Part shown: positions 19,766-31,694 of the stretch, piece by piece
Numbering within the stretch: position 1 is the first letter of the stretch
How the letters are laid out: each line of letters begins with the position of its first letter
Assembly: GCA_001599715.1 (NCBI GenBank)
Contig: BCHU01000012.1
Span: 620,001 to 684,000 of the forward strand
Reading direction: 5' to 3'
DNA length: 64,000 nucleotides
From: Phaeotremella fagi
Taxonomy: Eukaryota; Basidiomycota; Tremellomycetes; Tremellales; Phaeotremellaceae
Translations under genes and position numbers: made by a program
The notes under the pieces: generated by a model
What the model was told of the DNA's origin: nothing
What the model saw: only the letters and a program-made list of their open reading frames with translations
Databases searched by the model: none

Positions 19766-22305
19766 TCAGCTCAAGTCTTTATCATCATCGGGATCGAAAT
19801 TAGTCCATGGGAAGGGATTCAATCTCGTTACTTGTTTAACGATATTGGGGATTATCAAGTTCCCTCCCAACTGCAGATGATTTCATGGAGATGAAATTGT
19901 TTTTGAAAACAAAGAGATAACCAATTGAATAGAATCCAAAGCCAAACTCACTTTCAACAATTCCGTGGAAGTAGCCCTGAAAGAAACGTCGACACAAAGA
20001 CAAACGCTCAAGAAATGTTTCAAATCTTGACTGAGTTTCTCTGGAGATTTGAGCGTAGGTGTACCATTCGTAGCGATGAGATATAAAGCTTTAAGAGGTT
20101 CTTCATCCAGATACGGTGGTTCGTTTTCGATCATTTCGATTGCCATGATTCCTAGAGACCAGATATCGACTTTGGCACCGTATTCTTTTTGTTTGACTAC
20201 TTCTGGTGCCATCCAGTATGGTGTTCCTACCATTGTTGCTCTTTTTGATTTTTGATCGGTTAGTTTGGCGCAGAATCCGAAATCGGCTGTGGGTTGTTAG
20301 ACCTTTTCGTGTTGGTGGTGAATTGGCTTACTGATTTTAACTTCTCCTGAAGAGTTCATTAATAAATTATCTGATTTGATATCACGATGAATGATAGACC
20401 TCGAATGAAGATGTTGTAAACCTCTACAAGTCTAATCGAAGCTAATCAGTACGATCCTCATTACTCATGAACATGGACCCACCTCCAAACAAATAGCAGC
20501 AATCTGTTCCTCGGCCAATTTATTATTTTCAATGACATCAGTCAAAGCACCACCTTCCATATACTCCATCACCACCCAAAGTTCGTTACCTCTCAACAAG
20601 AAAGCTTCCAAGAAATTCACGACGTTTGGATGTTGCGATTCCTTCATGACTATGATCTCATTCACTATCAATTCTTTACGTGGTTGTTGAGCTAGATCCA
20701 TTTGTTTGATGGCAACTTTTTTACCGGATGACAGAGTTTTGGCTACGAAGACCATACCGGAAGCACTAATCCAGTTGTCAGTGACTGATAACATTACGAT
20801 ATGGAACGGAACACCTACCCTTGACCGACTTTTTTGATTTTTGAATAAAGCTGAGTTGGATCGTCTTGACTGACGACTGATCTCAATTTCTCCATTATCT
20901 GAGCCTCGTTCATTGAACTGATACGTTTTTCTGGTCGAACAGCAGGTGGAGCAGCTACAGGTGGAGGAGCACGAGGAGGCTCAACAGGTCTGGAAGGTTG
21001 TTGAGGAGCGTCGGCTGCTCTGGAAGGTCCAGCTGGACGTGGGGGTGGTGGAGCTTTTCTTTCGGCAACCAGTTGACGAGGTTTGTCGATTGGTGGCTAG
21101 AGATTTGTCAGTCATGACTATGGGGTTGTTACCTACCTCAGCTCTTGGTGGTTCAGGTTGACGTGAAGGTCGAGGAGCAGTAATAGCAGCCGTAGCTGCT
21201 TGACTCCTTTCTCTCTCTCGTTCACGTTCACGTTCCCTCTCCCTCTGTTCTCTCTGTTCCCTCTCACGTAGTTGTTGTTGCTGTTGTTGCTGAGCTTGCT
21301 GCGTTTGCTGCTGCTGCTGTTGTTGTTGCTGTTGCTGCTGCTGTTGACCGGCGAAACCTATACCTTCAAATCTAGTAGCACTAGCGCCAGTATTGGTACG
21401 AGGTAAAGAAGGCATTGGACTCTGTTGATAATCATTCCCATTACCCAATTGCTGTTGAGTGTAAAATTGTAAAACGTCAAGAACGGCTTCTGGATGTCTA
21501 GCAGCTTCTTCTTTAGTGATAGCAGAAGAAGTGAGTAATTTCGACCATTGAGCTGGGAGACCCTAAAGAGGTAAATCTAGATCAACAACCAATTCCAAAC
21601 ACCAGACAAGACAGGACTTACGGTGAAACCACCTGAGATAGGATCGAAACCGACATGAACCTGATGAACGAAATTGGTAGGTTGCGATACCCCCATCAAC
21701 GGAGATCTAGAATAAATATCTTCCATCCAACCGTAAACCTCTTCATCAGACCTGAAAGCGAAATATAAAAGTTTATCTTTGATCTCAAGTTCGATGCAGA
21801 ACGGTTTCAAATCGACTCTTTGAACGTCGATGACGTCGTTGAGATTGTAATTCGAAGTAGGTGATGATGATTGCTAGAGTGTCATGGTGTTAATCATTAA
21901 AAACTCGTTTCATAACGTGGTGAAATGGAATGATGACCATTGGCTTACTTCATTCTTGAAAATCTGTAATTCATTACCACCAAGTACCAACCATCTCTTA
22001 CTCCACAGAAAGCTCCGTAACCCTTCCTCCTTAACACTAGCCGGACCAGTCCTAACCACCGAATTCCTATTCTCCCGTGTAGTCAACGAAACTGATGAGG
22101 GTGTGGTAGAAGGGAAAGAAGGTGCGTAAGTGGTAGATGAATATGAACTTGGGTTGGTGTTGGTTAGAGTTGATCTTGAACCTGAAGAGGTTGAGGGTGT
22201 TGGTGCTGTTCTTTGGGGTGCGAATGATGAGGTTTGTTGGGATCGTGGTGGGGCTGGGGCTGGTCTTGAAGGGGTTAGGGAGTTTATATTGTTGTTGTAT
22301 GACAT
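19766..22305 (-). CDS. STE20: PAK/Ste20 protein kinase with PH and CRIB domains
   Basis: Cdc42/Rac-activated kinase, upstream of the mating MAPK module and of polarity. The order is MSYNNN start (another ATG lies three codons upstream), a Pro/Ser-rich N terminus, a PH domain ([20 protein letters not shown] ... [20 protein letters not shown]), a CRIB/PBD ([20 protein letters not shown] ... [10 protein letters not shown]), a long poly-Gln tract, a charged Arg/Glu stretch, then the kinase. Kinase motifs are [33 protein letters not shown] and [15 protein letters not shown] domain before CRIB is typical of the Cryptococcus MAT Ste20. After RATSTELLK the usual H(P/E)F motif is missing; the only AG acceptor leads to [11 protein letters not shown] and TGA at 19766. 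The last exon is therefore less certain. Confidence 0.9.
21271..21346 (-). repeat. Poly-glutamine (CAG/CAA) tract in STE20
   Basis: About 76 bp of mixed CAA/CAG codons, read on the minus strand, encode two Gln runs broken by a few Thr/Ala residues, between the CRIB region and the kinase domain. Length is likely polymorphic. An adjacent Arg/Glu repeat (RERERE type) is at about 21205-21265. Confidence 0.85.
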
Positions 22306-22611
22306 TTTAGTCACGAGAGTGGATGTCGGTGTGGTGTTTAAGGTTTCAGTGGTATTGTTTATCCAGTGTTATTGGTGAAGTTGGTGGTGATGTTATCGTT
22401 AAAGTCGTGAATGATGATAAGTATAGGATGGGAATAGATGGTAAGTAATTAAGTGAGAAGAATGAACAAAGAACTGTAAGGAATCGATAGATGAATGGGA
22501 AATGGGGTCACTAGAAGGTTACAGTGCAAGTACAACTTCGTGTCTGTGCGCGTGGCGCGATAAGTATTGTGGTGGTGTGGTGTACGTGACTCTCTCTAAG
22601 ACTGCATGAAA

Positions 22612-22652
22612 GAACAAGAACAAGAACAAGAACAAGACCAGAACAAGAACTA
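22612..22652. repeat. GAACAA hexanucleotide repeat upstream of STE20
   Basis: About six GAACAA/GACCAG-type units in tandem, roughly 310-345 bp upstream of the STE20 start, with a separate GAACAAAG at about 22464. Each unit resembles the GAACAAT element of the pheromone and STE3 promoters. The rest of the 431-bp gap (22306-22736) shows no gene. Confidence 0.6.
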
Positions 22653-22736
22653 AGCTACTGTAATATAACTAAGGTATAACCTATCAATCCAAACAAGTTC
22701 AGTACAACTACAATAAAAACTACAAATCACCATCCT

Positions 22737-25700
22737 CTATCTACTCCTACCAAATTTATGACCACCAATCAAACTTCTATTCTTCCTTCCAGATTTACTC
22801 TGACTATTATCAAGTTTAACAGCTGAGATCGTTGAGATCTGTTGAGCCAAGAATTCTTGTGTGCCTTGTCTAAAATAGTCATCAGCTAAATCCAATGAAT
22901 AAACTCCAAACCCACCTCATTCTCAAAATCCTCATAATCATCTCAGTGTTATTCCCCGCGTTGGTCAAATTCATTTGTTTCTTGGCAGATTTCCTAGCTC
23001 TGATCGTACCAAGATTACGTTGGTTCAAAATTGATTTCGAAGGTTTCAAAGCTTTATATTGTAAAGTACTTTGGAAACCTCTTATACATTCCTATCAAAA
23101 AGATCGTCAACATCAATCAGTCAATCAATGAAATATATTTACTTACCTCCATCAACTCATCCGTTGACCAATCGTGATAAATCCTAATCGACAGAATCTC
23201 ATTGAACTTCGTATTCTGCAAAACATTGATCGGGACACCGGAATCGTCTCCACCGACATAAAAGAAATCTTTCAAGAACTTCAACCATTTAAGTGTAATA
23301 TCCAATTCACCGTCTGTCAAAGATCTCATTGGACTTGGTTTATCACTCAACGGTGGGACGATCAGCGATTCGATAGTCGTTAAAATCTGTTTCCACAGTT
23401 TCGCCATTACCATTTGCATGGATTCTTTGGATAACGTCGTTGATAAAGTATGAATGTTTGTATCGAGATAATCGAATAAGGGATGGATGACAGATTCGAT
23501 TTCCGTATCTGTCGGTCCTTGATTGATTAATAGTTTCCTTTCAGCCGCTGGGAGTGGGATCGAATATTCTGATGGATTAGCTCCAGCTCCTGCATTAGCT
23601 AATGCAGCTTTGATCCTGTTGACAGCATCGTTGTAATCAAGATTCCCTAAGCCGTTAACACCACTACCAGCTGGTTTAAGAACAGATTTAATGGAAGCCC
23701 GAGACAAAGTCGACCGTAAAACCGGTGTCATCTAGGATAACATCAGTAAACATTCAAATAAAAAAACCCTTTAACCCACTTTATCAACGAATATCCTAAC
23801 CATATCACTCTCAGTCCTTTTCAACCATCTGAACGCCCTCCCAAAATGAAATTGAATATCATCCCTCTCACCCTCCATACTCACCCTCAACAAAAGATGA
23901 CCACGCGTATCAAGGGGTAACAACACGTCTTTCGAGATCAAATCTAAATATTGTGAAGGGTCTAATCGTAAATAAGCCCGTCCGAGTAAATCATGGTTAC
24001 CACCTAAAGTTCGATGTTTGATCGTTGCCATGAACCATGCTGATCCTTTCAGTGCAATGTCAAAAGTCTCGTCCCATCTTGGATCCGTTTCGTCGTATAT
24101 CGTCCGTGTTTTCGCGTATCTGTTACCATGTTCGTCGGAAAGTATCACAAAGGCGTCAGGTAGTTTCGTGTTGTTGTTCGATGAATGTGAAGTCGCATCT
24201 AATGATATCCCTTCTGCTAGGATTATTTTGATGGTGAACAGGTATTTTAGTTGATCAGGATGTGGGATAGGTTCGTTCTCGTTAAGTTCGTAAGCCGCCA
24301 AATCGTCAACCCTCATATCTTGATATAAACGATCAAGCTGTTGTCGAGCAGCTTCAATGTTATTCAATTTGACACATGACTAGGGGGGTTTTATCAGTTG
24401 TTGGTGATCACAACACAGCTATTCCACTCACAGCAGCAGTGAAATTGAAGAAAGGTTGTATCTTCTTTTCACCCTGTAAATTCGCAAAAGTAGATTTAGC
24501 TTTTTCAACCCAAGCCTTCTGTTTAGCCGAACTCTGCACACTCTCATGAGATCTCATGTCAAGCATAAAAAGTGATTCCATTTTATTACAGTAATCGTCA
24601 ATCGATAAACTAAAAACCTGTAGACATGTCAGCAGTCAGCCAATTTTGATACTCGTGTTCATTGACATACTTTAGCTAATCTAGTTGCGAATGCTGCTAA
24701 TTGTTTTTCGTCGCCCCATCCTAATTCCATGATGAAGTTGGAGGCGCTTCTGAAAGAATCGAATAAATCTGTGACGGATGATGAAGGTCCTCCTTGTTCG
24801 GTTATTGGGACGAACTGGAGGGGGTTAGTATAGCCTAATGTGGTCTAATATAGCCCATGCTTACAGTATCTTCCGCCAATGCCTGTAATATATGATCAGC
24901 TTAAATAAATTCCACCAGAAGAATACATACATTATCAGCCCATTCTTTAGTCTTGGCAGCAGTCTGATCTAACCATCGATGAACAACGCCCTCGAAAATA
25001 CTTTCCAATGGATAACTCATAGGTTCCCTAAGACACAGAGTCAGTCAAAGTCTCGCATTCCCCGTTTGATACTCACTCGGCATAAGCGTTACCCAAGGTC
25101 ACCAACTTCTGTGCCCTTCTATACAACGTGAACGCCTCTTCAATCTCCCCTTCGGGTCCAAGTGCCAAACTAGGAGCTGTCATGGCATCTTCCAAATCCC
25201 TCATCCAAAGGTTGATCTGCTGTTGAACGACCAAAGGTAGTAAATCAATTTTCCTATCCAGGTAAGCAAATGAAATTAATTTCAAGAACGGTGTCACATG
25301 AACCCAACTCACTCTGTGATCCCATTCCCAAATTTCTTGTCCAACTTTTTAGCACCTTTCTCGATCCACCCTGCCATACCCATGGCGAAACCTCTATTCT
25401 TCCCTCCTTCATGTTCCATTCTCTCTCCAGCTTCAGTGATATAACTCTCGAAAGCTTCCACTCTAATTCTTTCAATGACAATTCCCGTCAAAGTGATTAT
25501 TCCAGGATGTCTTTGGTTTATGGGGACACCTATTGAATGTAGATTTTCCACGGAATCGTAAAACTCTTCCGAGATGTATCCATTTTCCTTCAAGGTGGTA
25601 TCGATCTGTGAAAGAAGATGATATGATAATTGAAGATATGTCCTTTCTAATCCTCGTTGCTAGAGTATCGTTAGTACAAATATACCTTAACCACCTACAT

Positions 25701-27330
25701 CAGGTATCGTCCAAGTATCCAAAGCGATTTCACCCTGAACTTTCCTAACCATACTCAAAGCTTCAAAAACACACGCAGCAGGGACTTCACCGTTCTCCAA
25801 CCTCTCCACCATAGCAGCTAAAAACGCCCAAGATCTAAAAGTCAAAGATAACCTCCAACGCATCGCGCATTCGTTCAATAAACCCAAATGCTCCTGTGTC
25901 AATATCCCTAGAGAAACTTCTTGATCTTCAGGTAACGTTTTCATGGCTTCCAAATCGTAATCCAAGCATTTGTTCAAGAGATGGATATAGGTTTCTCGGG
26001 GGTTGGGTGGGATGTAGGTGAAATTGTTGATTGGTTCGCCGTTGAGCGTTATTCCACTGAAACGACTGGTGATATCGGTAGCTGTTTTGTCGGTGGTCGA
26101 TTGGGAAAGGTTTGGATTGGTTTGCATCATCAACAGCATCATTTGCGATAACGTCGAAACTTCTTTCGAACGATAAGTGGTCCATTGAGCAGAATCAGCG
26201 AAATCGAGTGGTCCAAACGGGAAGGGTGATTCGGTGTTGAGACGTTTGAGACAGGTCTACAGGGGTTAGCTTCTGTCACTGCATTGGAAAAGCTAACTCA
26301 CTTTGAGATCTTCCAACGCAGCCTATATAGAATGTTAACAATGATATTCTACGCCTACTCACCTGCTCCGTACAAATCCCCTGCAGCGACTTCAATTTCT
26401 GCTGTAACGTATCCTCCATCAACCCAAAAAGCGTTCCCACAACAACAGTCGCGACCCCTCTCAACTCATCTCTCGATTTAGCCGACCTCGTAGAAATAAC
26501 ACTTTCAACATCACTCCTGTCCTTCTCAATGACAGGTGGAGGAGGTTGAGGTGGCGTCGCAGGACCTTGAATCCTATTACGATAAGTTTCCAACCGACCA
26601 GCTAATTCAGGTTGAATCGGTCCAACAGCTCTGATACTGTCAGAAATGATATTCAAGAAACTCGTGATTTGAACGTTCAATTCCCATTTCCAAGCTCCTT
26701 CAGGTAGTTCTGGATCTTTCTGGAGTTTCTTGGTTGCTGATGAGATGAAACCGACGAGGAGATCTTCGATTTTACGTGATTCCCGCTGAGTTCTTTGGAA
26801 ATTTGGATCTGACCATGTTTGTCCCCAGAACGCAGCTGCCGTTCGACGAAATCTTTGATCAGAGTATCTGGCGTTTATGATGAGTTTCACGTCCAACTTT
26901 TTTCAAATTTTGAGTGTGTACCTACCTGGCTTCTCTACCCATAGCAATTCTTTGTAAAGTTTCATCCATGACTTTTAACATTCTTTCAGGATATTTTGGT
27001 GATTTCGAAGATTCTTTACCACCTATCAACGAACCTAAATCCAAAGTGAAGAATGAAGGTCCATCGTGACTTTTTCTACCGTTCACAGTGGTGGTGGGGT
27101 TAGAGGATGTAGGTTTATCTGTTGGAGTTTGAGAACGAGGTTTAGGTTGTGCAGCTCTTGTTTCGAATAGAACTTGGAGGCAGCTGTGGGTGAGAGGTGT
27201 TAGTTGGATCGAGGTGTGAGTGGAGATGTTACTTACGCCACCCGAAGTGTGTATCTAAGAAGGGGTCAGTTGGGATGTACAGTAGATGTATGAATTAAAC
27301 TTACTCGAGACATGTTGCCTCTTGATCCAT
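22737..27330 (-). CDS. Munc13/Git1-like C2 and MHD domain protein
   Basis: Large protein of the fungal Git1/Ync13 (UNC13/Munc13-like) family. It has Munc13-homology helices on either side of a C2 domain. S. pombe relatives act in cAMP signalling (Git1) or in exocytosis and cell-wall integrity (Ync13). The proposed start ATG 27328-27330 gives MDQEATCLEYTLRVACLQVL over three small exons, the only choice that keeps frame into FETRAAQPKPRSQTP. The C2 domain is around 24040-24270: FTIKIILAEGISLDAT, PDAFVILSDEHGNRYAKTRT, DPRWDETFDI. MHD2-like sequence follows at 23150-23730 (ESVIHPLFDYLDTNIHTLS). The C terminus is basic, ending GGHKFGRSR. No membrane segment is seen. The function here is inferred from the family. 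Confidence 0.75.
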
Positions 27331-27753
27331 TATTTGAGTAATGGACTACTGTAGCATGAGAGGGGGTGAGGTGGTGGGTGTGGGTGTGGGTATAGTTCAG
27401 TGATCAGTCACTTTCTAGTACTTCACGTCCAGTCAAGTTGCGAGTTAACTTTTAGTTTCAACACGGACACACTATTGTAATGACGATTTGGCTGTGTTGA
27501 TTATTGTTTACGTAAGAAGAGAGTCAAAATGTCAAGCCACGTTAAGAACACGTTTACCACGTGTTCAAAATGGAGCCCCACTCCACTGTAGCGTCGGCTG
27601 TTTACCGGTGATCTAATGTCAGTCATCGCTTAATTGTCAGTAGTTGAGTGGAATAAGTGGAAATTAAGGAAGGGATAAGGAATAAATAAATCTACTTTGC
27701 TTGCTTCCTTCGTTTACACTTCCTGTTAAATACAGTACTCGTACAAAGGTATT
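27331..27753. promoter_or_regulatory. Divergent promoter of the Git1-like and SSADH genes
   Basis: 423 bp between two divergent starts. A CACGTG core (27558-27563) lies in ACCACGTGTTC near a second ACACGT. No ORF or RNA gene was recognised. Confidence 0.4.
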
Positions 27754-30069
27754 ATGTCTTTTGGCTTGATTCATCGTTCTTCTCTAAATTCATCTTTTTC
27801 TTTGACTTCTAATTCAATCAAATCTACTACTTCCCTCTTACGTTCATCAATCACATCACATTGTCGTAACCTCCATTACACCTCTAGACCTTCAATCTCA
27901 ATCTCAACCTCAATCCCTTCTCAATCACCATCACAAATAAGAAAAATGTCAAACTGGCCAAAAACAACTCCAGAGAACCCTGTACGTCTATTTCTTTCCT
28001 TAGATCTAAACTCAACCCACCTTGCTAACACCCACCCCAGCTCGGTCTCGACGACCCAACACTCTTCATCCAAGCTGGTATCCTCAACGGTCAACATGTC
28101 CAAGCTGAAGACGGAGCAACCTTCTCAGTTGACAGTAAGTGATAACCCAACCCTGAAAGTGTTGTTCTTTCTCTAACAACATACAGACCCAGCAACCGGT
28201 GAAATCATCGGTAAATGTCCAGAAATGACAGTCAAAGATACCCAAAAAGCCATTGAAACCGCTGCCAAAGCTTTCAAAACTTTCCGAAACACCCCAGCAG
28301 CCACCAGACAACAATACCTACTTAAACTACACCAAGGGTTCCAAGACAACCTTAAAGATTTGGCTAGATTGATCGTTTGGGAAAACGGTAAATCTTGGTC
28401 GGACGCTTATACAGAAGCTGCTTATGCAGCTTCGTACGTTAGTTGGTATGCTGGTGAAGCTTTACGTACCAATGGTGAAACTATCCCTTGTAGTATGCCT
28501 GGTACTAGGAACATTACTATTAAACAACCAGTCGGTGTTTGTGCTTTACTTGTTCCGTAAGTCAATTAATCAAGCTTGTAATCTTTATTGATATCTCTTG
28601 TAGATGGAATTTCCCTGCTGCGATGATCGCTAGAAAAGTCGCACCAGTCCTCGCAACAGGTTGTACAGCAGTTATCAAAGTACCTTCCGAAACTCCCTTC
28701 ACAAATTTAGCCATCATGGAGGTAGGTCATGATTGTATAACAAACCCTGCTGACTCCAATAGCTCGCTAAACGTGCAGGTGTCCCAGACGGTGTTCTCAA
28801 CGTCATCACCTGTGAAAAGAATCTTCAAGATATCGGTAAAGAATTAACTACCAATCCATTGGTTAAAAAAGTTAGTTTCACCGGTTCGACCAGAGTTGGT
28901 AAAATCTTGGCTGGTCAATCTGCTGGTACACTCAAGAAGATGAGTTTGGAGCTTGGAGGGTGAGTATCTTTTGATTTTATATCAGGGACAAAACTGATAA
29001 GTCGATTTTGTTCAGTAATGCCCCACTTATCGTTTTCGAGGACGCAGATATCCCAACTGCCGTCGCTGGTACTATCGCATCCAAATTCCGTGGTTCAGGT
29101 CAAACTTGTGTTTGTGCCAACAGAATTTACGTTCAGTAGGTTATAATCGATTTTCAAAAGGGTCATCTCAATACTGATTACTTTTAATTGATAGTGCCGA
29201 TATCTACGATAAATTCGCTGAGGCTTTAGTTGAAAAAGTTAAATTGTTCAAAGTTGGAAATGGATTCGATGAGGGAGTGTAAGTGTAGTGCAATGAATGA
29301 TAACTGATGAAAATCACAGTACCCACGGACCACTTATCCATTCCCGTCAAACCGCTAAAGTCGAAGAGGTAAGAATGATCCTTCAGATACGTAACCTAAC
29401 ACGATCGTAGCACGTTGAAAACGCCGTTAAGAACGGTGCCAAGATCCTCGTCGGTGGTAAAAGAGGAAAAGGAACGATCTTTGAACCAACAGTTTTAGCC
29501 AACGTTCCAGATGATTGTGTAGGTTGACTTTCAAGTTTATGAGATGTCTTTACTGATGAGAAATAACAGTTACTCACTACTGAAGAGACTTTCGGTCCTT
29601 TGGCTGCTTTGATTAGATTCACTTCAGAGGAGGATGTCATTGTAAGCTCAAAACTCAATTTTTGTTTCGCTAGTCTAGACTAATATTGTAATTTGTAGAA
29701 ACTCGCCAACGCTTCTGAAGTCGGTTTGGCCGGTTACTTCTTCTCCAAAGACAGTGACAGAATCTGGCGTGTTGCTGAGGCTCTCGATGTCGGTAAGTCA
29801 ACTTTCTCAACTGATTGTGATTGAAAGATTAACATGAAAATTTCTAGGCATGGTCGGAGCGAATACAGGCGCGATTAGTCAAGCTGTCATGTAAGTCCCT
29901 TCACTATCCCTCACGAGAAAGCAAGTCGCTAATCAAACGAAAAAAAAGTCCATTTGGTGGAATCAAAGAATCAGGTTACGGTAAAGAAGGTGGTCATGCC
30001 GGAACCGACGAATATATGGTTACTAAATTGATCGCCATGGGTACTAGTTTGCATAACATTCCCAAGTAG
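27754..30069 (+). CDS. UGA2: Succinate-semialdehyde dehydrogenase (ALDH family)
   Basis: NAD(P)-dependent aldehyde dehydrogenase, best matched to succinate-semialdehyde dehydrogenase, the last step of the GABA shunt. Motifs: [20 protein letters not shown], cofactor-site FTGSTRVGK, catalytic Glu in LELGGNAPLIVF, catalytic Cys in [25 protein letters not shown], and [15 protein letters not shown] near the end. The N terminus from ATG 27754 is rich in Ser/Arg/Leu without acidic residues ([20 protein letters not shown]), a mitochondrial presequence. A second in-frame Met (27946, [12 protein letters not shown]) would give a cytosolic form. There are about ten short introns. The SSADH call over other ALDHs rests on overall pattern. 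Confidence 0.87.
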
Positions 30070-30392
30070 GGGATAGGGATGGGGGTAACATGGGTCTAGT
30101 TTTTTCTTTTGGTTCTGGGTGTGCGATGAAGTTTAGTCTATCCTTTTGGATGAATCTGAATCTTATTCTAAAAAATTGAATTTTGTGGCACTGTACGAGT
30201 ACAAAATACAAGTACAATACTAGTGCGTTGCAGAAGCTTAAGGTTGTACCCGTGTTACCATCCTACTCAAAGACATTAAGTAATGGAAAGAAGCTTTGAC
30301 CGTCTCTCATGAAACATCATTCATCGTGTATAAGCTACAAAACACATAAAACAGTTCTCACGAACAAACACAACCATATTCTCATTCTATGC
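30070..30392. other. Intergenic, convergent 3' ends
   Basis: 323 bp between the SSADH and HVA22-family stop codons. 3' UTR-like sequence only, with a short GTACAAG/GTACAAA-type repetition near 30195-30220. Confidence 0.4.
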
Positions 30393-31370
30393 CTATTCCT
30401 TCTCAACGGTCAACCCAACCCCAGTCCCAGATCCACTAGGAAGAACGACAACAGGGGAAGTTTGGATTGAACTAGAAGTAGTTGGTGGAGTTTGGATCGT
30501 AGTCGTATTACCCCCAGTAGCAGTACCAGTACCGGCAGAAACAGGAGTCTGAACAGAATTCAAAGCAGGTTTCAAAACCATCTCATGGAGTTGGATAGAA
30601 CCTTTCGTCTTTGGATGAAGGAGATAACCCAAGAAAATCAATTTGATCGTGTAATATTGTGCTATTCCTTTGTCAACCACAACAACAACTTTTCCAGGGA
30701 AACCCTGGGGACATACGAATTTTTCTCTCCAAGAATCCAGCTGCTAGACTTTCGAGGAATTGGATGAATCCTAGACAAACGAAATATGATAATAACGATT
30801 TGATTTTGGTTTCCTTTTTATCAGTTTTGTCGTCTTGGGATTCTAGAGTTTCGATGGCTAAGATCGATGGCGGGGCTAGGGTTAGGAAAGTCGTTGTTGG
30901 GAGTGCTAGACCGAAGATGTTGAGTGGGATTAGGATCAGGTATCTGAAACCAATGTTATCAGCTTTTAGTGTTGTAGTCACTTGGATAAGCTGACATACA
31001 GTAACAAACCACCAAACACTAAAATAACTCTATCGACATTACTTCTTTTCTCGATATTCCTAACCGTCTCACTTCTACCTAAGATCTCACGTAAACGGTC
31101 GATCTGACCTATAGCGACTGATTTGACATTCTTGACGGAAGGATGATCGGTAGCTTGATCTATTGATTTGGTGAGATGGTTGACTCGTTGACGAAGACCT
31201 GTTGCTGTGTCTTCAGCTTTCTTTTGGGTTGTGGGGGAGATGATTGGATTCGGTGAGATGGGTTCTGAGACTTTGGGAACGGTCTCTGTTTCGGTTACGA
31301 TTGGACCTTGTTGAGTTTGCAGGTAGGTTTCTACTACTGGATCTACGTGGGCTGGGGTTGTTGGGTCCAT
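30393..31370 (-). CDS. TB2/DP1/HVA22 (Yop1/REEP-like) ER membrane protein
   Basis: Predicted ER membrane-shaping protein. The first exon encodes a hydrophilic N terminus (MDPTTPAHVDPVVETYLQTQ) with a helix ending in the hydrophobic DRVILVFGGLLL. Later exons hold YLILIPLNIFGLALPTTTFL, a LLSYFVCLGFIQFLESLAAG segment, and YYTIKLIFLGYLLHPKTKGS with IQLHEMVLKPAL. The last is the family hallmark (Y..K......L..P.T.G......V..P). The tail is Thr/Ser/Gly-rich. It differs from yeast Yop1 in its longer N terminus and tail, so it may be a divergent family member and not the Yop1 ortholog itself. Confidence 0.75.
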
Positions 31371-31694
31371 GGTGATTTGATTGAGATGGGATAAGTCTGT
31401 TAGATGGAGTGAAAGCCAATGTAATTAAAAGGAAAGAAAGGAAAGAAAAGAAAGAGATAGTTGAGAATCGTCGTCACTTCACTCCATTGTAGATAGTGTA
31501 TGACATCATTACGTCATCAGATTTCATAATACAGTTCAAAGGTAGACTGCCACGTGGGGAAAGGAATCTGACGCGACTTTCTAATGTTGATTTTGATTTT
31601 TGATTTTGGTTTTGCATTTTTGATCTCCCATTTCAGTCCAATTTCTCATCTCAACATCAAATGGTATCATGACCATCTAATACCACTTCACCAA
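31371..31694. promoter_or_regulatory. Divergent promoter with ATF-like and CACGTG sites
   Basis: 324 bp between two divergent starts. TTACGTCA (31509-31516) fits an ATF/CREB-type site and CACGTG is at 31551-31556. An upstream in-frame ATG at 31584 exists on the + strand, but ATG 31695 starts the hydrophilic protein better. Confidence 0.4.

Noticed and set aside
31584..31694. Upstream ATG of the RGG protein giving a hydrophobic N terminus
   Set aside because: The extra 37 residues are encoded by T-rich promoter-like sequence; ATG 31695 starts the Ser/Pro-rich protein as expected.
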